Below, one piece after another: positions 27,862 through 36,669 of a stretch of DNA of 46,606 nt. The stretch covers positions 1 to 46,606 of the forward strand of contig JAJZQG010000040.1 of the NCBI GenBank assembly GCA_021847645.1, read 5' to 3'. This stretch comes from Myxococcales bacterium. GTDB lineage: Bacteria; Myxococcota_A; Polyangia; Polyangiales; Polyangiaceae. The stretch's first letter is position 1. Every line of letters begins with the position of its first letter. The notes under the pieces are model-generated. The model had not been told where the DNA came from, made no database searches, and saw only the letters and a list, made by a program, of their open reading frames with translations. Made by a program: the position numbers and the translations under genes.

Positions 27862-29523
27862 TTGTCAAGCGCCCCGTGCACCCACGCCCCGAGTTTGTTC
27901 CCCTGCCCCGACGCGCTTGTTGCCCCCCATGCCGCGCCTGTGCCATCCCCTCCGGTCGTGCCCGATCCCTCACCGCCCAACGCTCCCTCCGCGTCACCCG
28001 ACGCCGCCCGTACCGCCGGCCGCGGTGGCCTCGCCGTGCTCGCCGCCAAGATCTTCTTCATCCTCAGCGGCCTCATCCAGCAAACCCTGCTGCCACGCAT
28101 CATCGGCCTCGACGGCTACGGCGCCTTGTCCCGCGTCCTGGCGATCTCCAACATCGCCAACAACGTCGTCGTCACCTCCTCGATCCAGGGCGTCTCCCGC
28201 GCGGTCGCACGCACGCCCGCCGCCCAGGCGGGCCACACGCTCCGACGCACCATCAAGACGCACGTCGCCATCGCCGTGCCCGTGGCGCTGCTGTTCCTGA
28301 TCATCGCGCCGCTGTACGCTCGCTTCCAAGGCTCGCCCCACATCGTCGGCCCCGTGCAGGTCGTGGCCCTGGTGGTGCTCGCCTACGGCCTGTACGCACC
28401 GCTCGTCGGGTTCCTCAACGGACAGCACCGGTTCACGGCCCAGGCCGGACTCGACATGACCTACGCCGTGCTGCGTACCGTCGGCTTGCTCGGCGTGGGC
28501 TATCTGTTCGCACGCCACGGCCAGGGCGTCCTGGGCGCTTGCGTGGGATTCGCCGTCGCCGCCGCCATCATCTTCCCCATCGCACTGCGCCTGACCGGCA
28601 CCGGCTCCCGCGGCGACGCCGGTCCAGGCGTGCGCGATCACCTGCTGTTCATCCTGCCCGTCGCGCTCGGCCAGATCGCGCTGCAGGCCCTCATGCAGCT
28701 CGACATCGTCATCCTCGGCCACCACGCTTCGCGCCTGGTGCTCGCCTCGGGCCTGAGCGGCGAGCTGGCGCAAGCGGCCTCCGACAAGATCGTCGGCGTC
28801 TACCGCGCCTGCCAGCTGTTCGCCTTCCTTCCCTTCCAGCTGCTCATCGCCCTGACCTTCATCATGTTCCCCATGCTCGCCAAGGCCAAGGCCGAGCAGG
28901 ACCGCGACGCGGTCGCCAACTACGTGCGCTCCGGCATGCGGCTGGCCTTCGTGTTCGCAGGCCTGATGATCGCCACCGTGGCCGCGCTCGCGCCTCACCT
29001 GCTTCGTCTCGCCTTCCCGCCCGAGGTCGGCGAACGCGGCGCCGATGCGCTGCGCGTGCTCGCACTCGGCCAGGGCGGGTTCGCCATCTTCTACATCGAG
29101 ATGACCGTGCTCACGAGCCTGGGCCACGAGCGTCGCAGCGCGCTGATGACCGCGGCAGCCGCCGGCGTCGTCGCCGCCTTCGCGTGGCTCGCGTGCTGGA
29201 GCGCCATCGATCCAGGCCAACTGCTCATGCGCTGCGCCGCTGCGGTCGCGCTCGGCCTGGGCATCTCGGCCATCGCCGGCGCCTTCGCCGTGCTACGCGC
29301 GGCCCGCGCGTTCGTCCCCGCCCTCACCGCCATCCGCGTGCTGCTGACTCTCGTCGTGGTCGTCGGCGCCGGATGGTTCATGCCCTACAAGGGCAAGCTC
29401 CTCGTCATCCCCCAGGCCGCAGTCATGGCACTGCTGGCGTTCGTGCTGCTGATCGTCACGCGCGAGCTGGGCAAGGCCGACCTCGCCATCGTCAAGCGCG
29501 TGCTCCGCCGAAAGGCAACCTGA
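27862..29523 (+). CDS. MOP-superfamily flippase (polysaccharide/lipid II flippase-like membrane protein)
   Basis: Up to 553 residues with about a dozen or more hydrophobic segments spread over residues ~55-540. The family pattern is visible in AVLAAKIFFILSGLIQQTLLPRIIGLDGYGALSRVLAISNIANNVVVTSSIQGVSRAVAR, close to the N-terminal pattern of Wzx/MurJ-type exporters. Such inner-membrane proteins flip undecaprenyl-linked sugars. The first ~50 residues are Pro/Ala-rich and unlike the family, and the reading frame starts with TTG (27862); GTG codons at 27940 and 27958 are alternatives, and none has a strong ribosome site. It is divergent from tRNA-Asn and convergent with the ABC ATPase. No glycan biosynthesis genes lie next to it, so the substrate is unknown. 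Confidence 0.8.
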   Translation: MSSAPCTHAPSLFPCPDALVAPHAAPVPSPPVVPDPSPPNAPSASPDAARTAGRGGLAVLAAKIFFILSGLIQQTLLPRIIGLDGYGALSRVLAISNIANNVVVTSSIQGVSRAVARTPAAQAGHTLRRTIKTHVAIAVPVALLFLIIAPLYARFQGSPHIVGPVQVVALVVLAYGLYAPLVGFLNGQHRFTAQAGLDMTYAVLRTVGLLGVGYLFARHGQGVLGACVGFAVAAAIIFPIALRLTGTGSRGDAGPGVRDHLLFILPVALGQIALQALMQLDIVILGHHASRLVLASGLSGELAQAASDKIVGVYRACQLFAFLPFQLLIALTFIMFPMLAKAKAEQDRDAVANYVRSGMRLAFVFAGLMIATVAALAPHLLRLAFPPEVGERGADALRVLALGQGGFAIFYIEMTVLTSLGHERRSALMTAAAAGVVAAFAWLACWSAIDPGQLLMRCAAAVALGLGISAIAGAFAVLRAARAFVPALTAIRVLLTLVVVVGAGWFMPYKGKLLVIPQAAVMALLAFVLLIVTRELGKADLAIVKRVLRRKAT

Positions 29524-29574
29524 CACGCACGCGCAAACCGATCGCCGCTGCGCAGCGGGCGTCGACGGCTTGCC

Positions 29575-30519
29575 TCACGCGTCGCCGAAGGCCTTGGACA
29601 CGAACAGATCCTCGAGCGTCTCCCTGCGCGGCGTGACCTCCACGACCCGCACCCCCGCGTCGATCGCGCGGCGGAGGACCATCGATGGGGCCTTCTCGCC
29701 GGATGCAGCCACCCGCACGCTTCCGTCGGTCGTGGTGCACGTAACCCCCTCGATCGACGCGAGCTCCCGGGCGAGGTTCGCGCACGCGGACTCGTGGCCC
29801 ATGAGCACGATGTCCGTGGTGAGCACATCGCCGCGAAGCAGCTCCATGAGCTTGCCTTCGACCACGACCTGGCCTCTGCGCAGGATCGTCACCTGGTCGC
29901 ACATGGACTCGACGTCGCTCAGGATGTGGCTCGAGAAGAACACGGTGCGTCCCTTTGCGCGCTCCTCGAGGATGATGTCGCGCACCTCCTTGCGTCCGAC
30001 GGGATCGAGCCCGCTCATGGGCTCGTCGAGGATGAGCAACTCGGGCTCGGCGACCAGGGCGGCGGCGAGACAGGCGCGCTGCAGCATGCCTTTGGACAGA
30101 CGCTGCACGGCGCGATCCGACGCATAGGAGATCCCGACGCGGTCGATGACCTCGGCCGTGCGCTTGCGCAGGTGGGCACCGGACAGTCCGGAGAGCCGTC
30201 CGCACATGCTCACGAACTCCACGGGCGTGAGGTACGGGTAGACGTAGGGGTTTTCGGGCAGAAAGCCGACCTTCTTCATGGCCTCGGGCGAGGGCACGCG
30301 AAGACCGTGGACCGCGGCGCTTCCTCCCGTGGGAGAAATGAGGCCAGTGAGAATCTTGATGGTGGTGGTCTTGCCCGCGCCGTTGGGCCCCAGGAATCCG
30401 AAGATGCAGCCGCGCGGCACGCTGAAGGTCACGCCCGACAGGGCCTGCACGCGCTTGCGCCAGAACCCTTGGCGGAACACCTTCGCCAGCTTGTCGACTT
30501 GGATGACGGAGTCGGTCAC
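29575..30519 (-). CDS. ABC-2 type transporter ATP-binding protein
   Basis: A 314-residue ATPase. Walker A GPNGAGKTTTIK near residue 45, Q-loop region VGFLPENPYVYPYLT, signature LSKGMLQRACLAAALV, Walker B LLILDEPMSGLDP, H-loop VFFSSHILSDVE. The ~80-residue C-terminal extension (LTTDIVLMGHESACANLARELASIEGV to ETLEDLFV) is typical of exporters of the ABC-2 and gliding/Nod type. The start is GTG, overlapping the stop of a possible small upstream gene as GTGA. An ABC-2 permease usually follows, but the next gene downstream is the convergent flippase, so its membrane partner must lie elsewhere. The substrate is unknown. Confidence 0.9.
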   Translation of the reverse strand: MTDSVIQVDKLAKVFRQGFWRKRVQALSGVTFSVPRGCIFGFLGPNGAGKTTTIKILTGLISPTGGSAAVHGLRVPSPEAMKKVGFLPENPYVYPYLTPVEFVSMCGRLSGLSGAHLRKRTAEVIDRVGISYASDRAVQRLSKGMLQRACLAAALVAEPELLILDEPMSGLDPVGRKEVRDIILEERAKGRTVFFSSHILSDVESMCDQVTILRRGQVVVEGKLMELLRGDVLTTDIVLMGHESACANLARELASIEGVTCTTTDGSVRVAASGEKAPSMVLRRAIDAGVRVVEVTPRRETLEDLFVSKAFGDA

Positions 30520-30722
30520 GTCGCTTTGTCCTCGGAGCTGATCGTTTCGGTGCGGCCGACGGGCAGATGCACGGCCGATGCGAGACGTGCAGGTCGGCCA
30601 GCCGCGCCGTGCTCATGGAGCTTGTACTGGATCTCGCGAGGACTGACACGCGGAAGCGAAGCGGAACGCGAGGCCGGACCGCCGTCCTTCGTGAGACGCC
30701 CGACGATCGCCCGGCGCGCCAT
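30516..30722 (-). CDS. Possible small protein coupled to the ABC ATPase
   Basis: A 68-residue frame, MARRAIVGRLTKDGGPASRSASLPRVSPREIQYKLHEHG and a polar tail ending ISSEDKAT, whose TGA overlaps the GTG start of the ABC ATPase by 4 bp. Such overlap favours a real coupled gene. Against it, there is no recognised family, no hydrophobic segment, and high-GC DNA produces such frames by chance. The same frame stays open upstream to 31067. Confidence 0.3.
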   Translation of the reverse strand: MARRAIVGRLTKDGGPASRSASLPRVSPREIQYKLHEHGAAGRPARLASAVHLPVGRTETISSEDKAT

Positions 30723-31065
30723 GTCGTCGCTGTCGTCCCGGGCGTTGTCCAGTTCTCGCACGGCGGAGGCGCGAGACGCGCGCGGCTCGGAAAGCCGGCG
30801 ACGGCGAGGCAATGGCGACGGGTAGAGGCCGAAAATTTGGTGGGGGCGTGGAAGGGCGTCCCGGCTGCCACCCATGAACACAACTGCGCGCTGCGTCACG
30901 AAAAACCGGACCTTGGTGAACGAGACCGGCCACCGTTCGTATGGGGCGGAAATCGGAACTGGTTGGGAAGTCGCGGCAACGGTGATAGAACGGCGCTCGA
31001 CCGAGGGATTCGTGCGCCCCACCGTCGGGGAAGGACACGAGCCACGGGTGAGGAGCGACGCACAC
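30723..31065. other. Intergenic region before the OmpA-family gene
   Basis: About 340 bp between the possible small gene and the OmpA-family start. It must hold divergent promoters, but I cannot point to clear -35/-10 pairs. A GAGGAG-type ribosome site (near 31050) precedes the ATG at 31066. No RNA gene or strong hairpin is visible. Confidence 0.4.
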
Positions 31066-33525
31066 ATGAACCGAGTTGCAACGACTTCGCTTCCGTTCTT
31101 GTTGGCGGTCGGCGTGACCAGCCAAGCGATGGCTCAGCAGCCTGCTCCCGCACCGGGCGCAGCGCCGCCGCCCCCCACCTACTATCAACCTGGTGCACCA
31201 CTTCCGGCACCGACGACACCAGCGCCGGCGGCAACACCTGCGCCCGCACCTGCGCCAGCACCGGCGTATGGGCCGACACCCGCGCCCGGCCCTGCGGCAG
31301 GGGCGAGCGGCTCGTGGTCGTTCGCGACGGGCTTCGGCGGTGCGGCGGCAGCCCCTCCGCCGCCACCTGCGCCCGCCCCGGCACCGCTCTCGCCGGAAGA
31401 GGAGCATCAGCGACGCGTGCAGTCGCTTCAGCTGCAGAACAACCTGTACGGCTCGACCGGTCTGCTGCGTCTGTCTGAGCCTGGCTCGGGCGCGTCGGGC
31501 ACGTTCCGCGTCGCATTGATGTCCGAGTGGTTCACCACGTCGGGCTTCCTGTGCACCGGAGGCCACCCGTGTGGGGATCCGAGCAGGACCAACGACGATG
31601 CGACGCACTTCGGCACGACGGCATCGCTATCGCTGACGCCCACGCCCTACCTCGAAGCGTTCGGATCCTTCCGGTCGTACGCCAACTCCAACAGTTGGGG
31701 TCGTCCCAAGCTGCTGCAGGTGCTCGGCGATTCGATCCTCGGCTTGAAGGCGTTCACGCCCGACGAACGAGGGCGCGTGCTGCGGTTCGGCGGCGAAGCC
31801 CAATTGCTGCTCGTCAACGGCACCGGCGGCGTCGGGCTGGACGGCAGCGGGACCGGTCTTCGCATTCGCGGCATGGCGACGGCCGACTTCTCGGCGCAGC
31901 AAGGCGAGAAGCGGATTCCCCTGCGCGTGCATGCGAACGTCGGCTACCACCTGGACAACTCCGCGCAGGTGGTCAAGGACACGGAGATCGCGCGAGGCGG
32001 AAGCCCGAACGCACGCCTGCCGATCACCCGCATCGAGCGCTTCGGCCTGGGCATCAACCGTGTCGACTTCGTCGAGGCAGGTCTCGGTCTCGAAGGCGCG
32101 TTCGCCAAGGTCCGGCCGTTCCTCTCGTACACGGTCGACTTCCCGATCAATCGTCAGGGCTACGTCTGCGACAAGAGCAAGGCCACCACGCGGTCCTTCG
32201 TGGACAGCTGCCTTGGCCAGGATCTGGGCTACAGCACGTTCCCCTCGCGCTTGACGATTGGCGCGCGCGCGTTCCCGATCAGCTCGTTGCCCGGCCTGGC
32301 TCCGATGGCCGCGCTGGACATCGGCGTGAGCGGCACCAGCAACTTCATCGAAGAGGTCGCGCCGACGCCGCCGTGGACGTTGTACATCGGCATCGGCTAC
32401 GCGGCCGACGTGCAGCCGGCGCCTCCCGTGGTCAAGACCGAGACGGTGGAGCGGGTGGTGCAGAGCGCACCACCGCCGCAGCACTTCGTGCGCGGCCTCG
32501 TGCACGAGCAGGGCACGACCACCGCGGTGGCCGACGCGATCGTGCGCATGACCGGACAGACCTCCGGCTATGCGACGGGCGCCGACGGCAAGTTCGAGAC
32601 GAACAACCTGGCGCCTGGAAGCTACACGTTCACGATCACCGCGCCGGGCTACAAGGACGGCACGTGCACCGCGACGGTCACGGCTGCCGTCCCCGGTGCG
32701 CCCGTTGCGCCCGCCGGTTCGCTGACCGGCAACCCGTTCGGTGCTCCGCCCGCGCCGGCTCCGGGCGCTCCGGCTGCACCTTGGATGATGCCCGGCGCGC
32801 CGCCTCCGCCCGCCGGCCCCGGCGCGGCGCCCGCCACGTCGCAGGACACGTGGGCCGACATCGATTGCCCGCTCGAGGCGCTGCCTCGCATGGGCAACGT
32901 GGTCGGCAAAGTCGTCGACGGCAAGACCAACGCGCCGGTCGCTGGCGTCCGCCTTACCATCATCGGCGCCGACGGCACGAGCCACACGGTCACCACGGAC
33001 AGCTCGGGAGCGTTCCGCCTCAACGATATGAAGCCCGGCGAGGTGTCGATCAAGGCCGAGGCCGACAAGTACATGATGACGACGCAGACCGCGTCGGTGA
33101 AGCCGCGCGAGGACACGTCGACGACCATCACATTGACCCCGCGGCCCAAGGTCTCGAACGTCGTGATCACCAAGCAGCAGATCATGGTGATGCAGCAGAT
33201 CCACTTCGAGACCGACTCGGCGACCATCAAGGGTGACTCGAACAGCCTGCTGACGGAGCTGGCCGACGCTTTCGCGCGCAACCCGGGCATCAAGAAGGTC
33301 GAGATCCAGGGCCACACCGACAACACGGGCACGGCCGAGCACAACATGGAGCTGAGCCAGCGTCGCGCCGAGGCGGTGCGCGATTGGCTCGTGGCGCACG
33401 GTGTCGAAGCGTCGCGGCTCACTGCCAAGGGCTACGGGCAGACGCGCCCGATCGTTCCGAACGTCACCGAGCGCAACCGCGCGCGCAACCGCCGCGTGCA
33501 GTTCGAGATCCTCGAGCGCCAGTAG
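31066..33525 (+). CDS. OmpA-family outer-membrane protein with carboxypeptidase-regulatory-like domains
   Basis: An 819-residue secreted protein. The signal peptide ends near MNRVATTSLPFLLAVGVTSQAMAQ. A Pro/Ala-rich low-complexity stretch (about 25-105) is followed by a predicted outer-membrane beta-barrel-like part (about 110-480). Two Ig-like carboxypeptidase-regulatory-like repeats come next (VHEQGTTTAVADAIVRMTGQTSGYATGADGKFETNNLAPGSYTFTITAPGY, and GKVVDGKTNAPVAGVRLTIIGADGTSHTVTTDSSGAFRLNDMKPGE), separated by a Pro/Gly-rich linker. The C-terminal OmpA domain (about 705-815) has IHFETDSATIK, VEIQGHTDNTGTAEHNMELSQRRAEAVRDWL and LTAKGYGQTRPI, the peptidoglycan-binding motifs. It therefore likely links the outer membrane to the cell wall. 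The start at 31066 is set by signal peptide and ribosome site. The lipoprotein gene follows 24 bp later. Confidence 0.88.
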   Translation: MNRVATTSLPFLLAVGVTSQAMAQQPAPAPGAAPPPPTYYQPGAPLPAPTTPAPAATPAPAPAPAPAYGPTPAPGPAAGASGSWSFATGFGGAAAAPPPPPAPAPAPLSPEEEHQRRVQSLQLQNNLYGSTGLLRLSEPGSGASGTFRVALMSEWFTTSGFLCTGGHPCGDPSRTNDDATHFGTTASLSLTPTPYLEAFGSFRSYANSNSWGRPKLLQVLGDSILGLKAFTPDERGRVLRFGGEAQLLLVNGTGGVGLDGSGTGLRIRGMATADFSAQQGEKRIPLRVHANVGYHLDNSAQVVKDTEIARGGSPNARLPITRIERFGLGINRVDFVEAGLGLEGAFAKVRPFLSYTVDFPINRQGYVCDKSKATTRSFVDSCLGQDLGYSTFPSRLTIGARAFPISSLPGLAPMAALDIGVSGTSNFIEEVAPTPPWTLYIGIGYAADVQPAPPVVKTETVERVVQSAPPPQHFVRGLVHEQGTTTAVADAIVRMTGQTSGYATGADGKFETNNLAPGSYTFTITAPGYKDGTCTATVTAAVPGAPVAPAGSLTGNPFGAPPAPAPGAPAAPWMMPGAPPPPAGPGAAPATSQDTWADIDCPLEALPRMGNVVGKVVDGKTNAPVAGVRLTIIGADGTSHTVTTDSSGAFRLNDMKPGEVSIKAEADKYMMTTQTASVKPREDTSTTITLTPRPKVSNVVITKQQIMVMQQIHFETDSATIKGDSNSLLTELADAFARNPGIKKVEIQGHTDNTGTAEHNMELSQRRAEAVRDWLVAHGVEASRLTAKGYGQTRPIVPNVTERNRARNRRVQFEILERQ

Positions 33526-33549
33526 TCCGCGCCTCGCCGCACTCCCGCC

Positions 33550-34230
33550 TTGCCGTCGCACACCGCATTGCTGCTCCTGGTCGCCGCCGCGCTGTCGTTA
33601 TGCGCGGCGTGCACCCGGGCCGAGCCTCCCGGTGCTGGCATCATGCCGGCGGCCAATACCGCCGGCGCGACGACACCGTCGGCGCCCAGCGCGCCCGCCC
33701 CCTCCGCTTCGAGCGCCGCTGGCGCGCCTGTTGTCTCATCCAACCCGGCCGCCAGCGTCGCGCCCGCCCCCACGACCGCGACGGTCGATCCCGAGAACAA
33801 GACGATGCCGCCCCTGTCGAGCCCCGAGCTCGAGCGATCGGCGCGTGACTTGTTCGACGCGATCGTCGCCGACGATCCCTCCAAGGCCCACGACTTCTTC
33901 TTTCCGCGCGAGCCCTTCACGCCGCTCAAGGACGTGGCCAACCCGGATCGGTATTGGCTCAACTTGTACCGCGCCTACGAGCACGACATCCACCAGCTGC
34001 ACGGCAAGCGTCGCGACTGGTCGTCCGCGAGCTTCGAGTCGTTCGAGCTGGGCTCGCAGCCGACCTGGGTCAAGCCTGGCGACGAGTACAACAAGGTCGG
34101 CTACTTTCGAACGTTCGGCGGCAAGCTTCGCTACCGATTCGACGGAAAGCGCTACACGCTCAAGGTCCACACGCTCATCTCCTGGAACGGCAGGTGGACC
34201 ATCACGCATCTGCTGCCTTTCAAGAAGTAG
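33550..34230 (+). CDS. Predicted lipoprotein
   Basis: A 226-residue protein from a TTG start that places a signal peptide directly at the N-terminus: MPSHTALLLLVAAALSLCAAC, with the lipobox ending at Cys21. A Ser/Ala/Pro-rich linker (about 25-85) leads to a folded C-terminal part (about 90-226; SARDLFDAIVADDPSKAHDFFFPREPFTPLKDVANPDRYW to ISWNGRWTITHLLPFKK). The tail resembles secreted myxobacterial proteins annotated only as hypothetical. It follows the OmpA-family gene by 24 bp on the same strand, so the two are probably co-expressed and both sit at the envelope. Function unknown. Confidence 0.75.
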   Translation: MPSHTALLLLVAAALSLCAACTRAEPPGAGIMPAANTAGATTPSAPSAPAPSASSAAGAPVVSSNPAASVAPAPTTATVDPENKTMPPLSSPELERSARDLFDAIVADDPSKAHDFFFPREPFTPLKDVANPDRYWLNLYRAYEHDIHQLHGKRRDWSSASFESFELGSQPTWVKPGDEYNKVGYFRTFGGKLRYRFDGKRYTLKVHTLISWNGRWTITHLLPFKK

Positions 34231-34279
34231 CGCGCGGACACGCGCCGGTGCCGCGATGAATGCAGCAAGCGCGCCTGGG

Positions 34280-35233
34280 CTATGCGCTGCGGAAGTGATC
34301 GTGCCCGCGTGCGTCCAGCCGACGATCGCTGCCCGCGATCCACACGCCCTGTCCATGCACGCAACGACCGATCGCGACGAAGCCTTCCGGGAGCGCGTCC
34401 GGCGGCATGGTCGCGAGCAAGGCATAGTCGTCGCCGCCGTGCAGAGCCAGATCGGCGGCATCGATCCCAAGCCGCGCCGCAAGTCGTACGAGTCGATCGT
34501 CGAGCACCGCGTCGAGATCGATGTCGATGCGAACACGGCTCGCCTCCGCGATGTGGCCCGCGTCCTGAGCGAGCCCGTCGGACACGTCGATGAGCGACGA
34601 TGCAACGCCGGCGCAGCGCAGCCCGTCGGAGATGCGCGCCGAGGGACGACGAAACGCCTGGATGGCCTCGAGCGCGTCGAGGTCCTGGGGAACGTCATCG
34701 GGATGCTGCATCAGCAGACGCAAGCCGGCCGCGGCCAAGCCGATGACACCGCATACGGCGAGCACGTGGCCGGGACGGGCACCGTCACGACGCACAGACG
34801 CGGCGACGCTTCCGATCAAGGTGGTGGCGATGGACACCTCGGAGCCGCGGGACAGGTTGCCGCCGACCACGGCGGTACCGATGCTGCGCGAGGCATCGGC
34901 CTGCCCGCGCCCGATCGCGAGCAGATCGTCGTCCGGAAAGCTGGCGGGGAGCACGATGGCGGCCAGGGCGCCCATGGGCACGGCGGCCATCGCGGCCAGA
35001 TCGCTGGCGGCTGTCATCAGCGAGCGCCAGCCGACGTCATACCAGCCCATCAGATCGGCACGGAAGTGCACGTCTTGTACGAACGAGTCGATGGTCCACA
35101 CCAGATCGCGGGAGCGGTCGCGCGGAGAGATGATCGCGGCATCGTCGCCGATGCCGAGCGAGATGTCGTCGGGGGCCTTGCCGAACAGGGCCTGAAGCAT
35201 GGCGATGCGTTCGAACTCGGAAGCCACGGTCAA
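34280..35233 (-). CDS. thiL: Thiamine-monophosphate kinase
   Basis: ThiL phosphorylates thiamine monophosphate to thiamine diphosphate with ATP, the last step of cofactor synthesis. The sequence has the family landmarks in order: EFERI near the start, GIGDDAAII, TIDSFVQDVHF, WRSLMTAASDLAAMAAVP, VGGNLSRG, GVIGLAAAGLRLL, LIDVSDGLAQDAGHIAEAS and LHGGDDYALLATMP. At 317 residues it is of normal length. The frame opens with TTG (35233), and a GTG two codons later may be the true start. It lies 11 bp after the histidine kinase stop on the same strand, so it is probably the last gene of an MglA-like/kinase/thiL operon. Confidence 0.93.
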   Translation of the reverse strand: MTVASEFERIAMLQALFGKAPDDISLGIGDDAAIISPRDRSRDLVWTIDSFVQDVHFRADLMGWYDVGWRSLMTAASDLAAMAAVPMGALAAIVLPASFPDDDLLAIGRGQADASRSIGTAVVGGNLSRGSEVSIATTLIGSVAASVRRDGARPGHVLAVCGVIGLAAAGLRLLMQHPDDVPQDLDALEAIQAFRRPSARISDGLRCAGVASSLIDVSDGLAQDAGHIAEASRVRIDIDLDAVLDDRLVRLAARLGIDAADLALHGGDDYALLATMPPDALPEGFVAIGRCVHGQGVWIAGSDRRLDARGHDHFRSA

Positions 35234-35244
35234 TGCTCGGCGGC

Positions 35245-36669
35245 TCAGGATGCGGGCGGGAGCACCGGCAGGGTGACCACGAAAACAGTGCCGGCGGGCT
35301 TGTTGCCCTCGATACGGATCTTGCCGTCGTGGGCCTCGATCAGACGCTTGACGATCGCCAGGCCCAGGCCGGTGCCCCCGTATTCGCGGGTGGACGACGA
35401 GTCGACCTGGTAGAAGGGCGTGAAGACCTTCTCGCGCTCGTGTTCGGGAATGCCGATTCCGGTGTCGGAGATGCGCACCTGGATCATCGTGCGCGCCGGC
35501 GCGAGCAGGGCGAAGCCGAAGGAGCCGTCGTCGCCCCCATCGTCGTCGCGCACCAGCGACGCCTCGAGACGGATGAGGCCGTCGGCCGGGGTGAACTTGA
35601 CCGCGTTCTCGCCGATGTTGAGGAACGCCTGACGGAGGCGGTTGGCATCGCCGCGCAACGGCGGCAGGGCATCGTCGGCCGCCAAGGCCAGCTGCACGCC
35701 TTTCTTATGGGCGACGGGGCGCAGCAGCGACACGACGTCATCGAGCACGGAGCGGATGGATACTTCGGATCGCAGCAGGGTGAGCGTACCGCTCTCGAGC
35801 TTGGACAGGTCGAGAAGGCTCATGATCAGGCCCAGCAGCTGCTCGCCCTTCTCGCGGATGGTGCGCACGAACTCGGACTGTTCGGGCTGCAGGGGACCGG
35901 CGATTCCCTCGCCGAGCATCTCGCTGTAGCCGATGATGGAGGTCAGGGGCGTGCGAAGCTCGTGGCTGACGGTGGCGATGAAGTTGCTCTTGAGCCGGTC
36001 GAGCTCCTTGAGCTTGTCGAAGGCTTCCTGCAGGCGCGCGTTCTTGTCCTGCAGCTCGCGATAGCTCTCCCGCACGCTCGCCAGGTGCATTTGCGAGGTG
36101 AGCAGGGCCTTGTGGCCGCTGAACAGGATCAGGTCCAGCACGCTGCGCATGTGCTCGGCGATGTTGGTGACGGTCTCGGCCTTGGCGCGCGGCATCTTGG
36201 GCAACAACTCCTTGACCTTGCCGCGGTCGAGCTCGGGGACGGTGGTGAGCAGGGAGCCCGGGACCTCGCGCAGCTCGGCGGGCAGGAACGGGCCGAGGAT
36301 CAGCTTGCCGACCATGCGACCGTCGTACGTGATGGGCACGACCTCGTAGTTGGCGCCGGTGAAGCAGGGGTGCAGCGACGAGCTGTCGTCGGCAGGACGC
36401 ACTCGCTTGACGCCGTTGACGGTGGCGCCGCAGGCCGAGCGGCCGTTGGGCAGCTCGTTGATGTAGCGGCAGATCGCCTGCTGCTCGACCGCATCGGCCA
36501 GCAGCTCGCCATCGGCCGAGTACACGCGGATGGAGATGCCGAACAGGTTGATGAACGAGCGGATGACTTCCTTGAGCGAAGCGCGGTCGACCAGGTCTTC
36601 GAGCCGCAGGTTCTGGGCGGCCGTCATCTGGTCCAGATCGAAGTCGGGCGGACGCTGCTGGGAAGTCAT
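35245..36669 (-). CDS. PocR-sensor histidine kinase
   Basis: A 474-residue soluble histidine kinase. Residues ~20-190 form a PocR-type sensory domain (LVDRASLKEVIRSFINLFGISIRVYSADGELLAD, CRYINELPNGRSACGATV, HPCFTGANYEVVPITYDGRMVGKLILGPFL); its cysteines may bind a ligand or metal. A coiled segment (about 210-240) leads to the HisKA domain with phosphoacceptor His in NFIATVSHELRTPLTSIIGYSEM. The HATPase domain has the N box NIGENAVKFT, G1 ISDTGIGIPEHE, F box VFTPFYQVD and G2 GGTGLGLAIVKRL. There are no membrane segments and no receiver domain or regulator gene nearby. Its ATG overlaps the MglA-like gene stop by 4 bp, so kinase and GTPase are likely made together. Confidence 0.92.
   Translation of the reverse strand: MTSQQRPPDFDLDQMTAAQNLRLEDLVDRASLKEVIRSFINLFGISIRVYSADGELLADAVEQQAICRYINELPNGRSACGATVNGVKRVRPADDSSSLHPCFTGANYEVVPITYDGRMVGKLILGPFLPAELREVPGSLLTTVPELDRGKVKELLPKMPRAKAETVTNIAEHMRSVLDLILFSGHKALLTSQMHLASVRESYRELQDKNARLQEAFDKLKELDRLKSNFIATVSHELRTPLTSIIGYSEMLGEGIAGPLQPEQSEFVRTIREKGEQLLGLIMSLLDLSKLESGTLTLLRSEVSIRSVLDDVVSLLRPVAHKKGVQLALAADDALPPLRGDANRLRQAFLNIGENAVKFTPADGLIRLEASLVRDDDGGDDGSFGFALLAPARTMIQVRISDTGIGIPEHEREKVFTPFYQVDSSSTREYGGTGLGLAIVKRLIEAHDGKIRIEGNKPAGTVFVVTLPVLPPAS

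Noticed and set aside
27994-29220. A 408-codon minus-strand frame over the flippase gene
   Set aside because: Its Gly/Asp/His/Glu-rich sequence mirrors hydrophobic codons of the membrane protein; not a protein family.
31627-33561. A 644-codon minus-strand frame across the OmpA-family gene
   Set aside because: Antisense to a protein with signal peptide and OmpA motifs; arginine- and histidine-rich with no domain.
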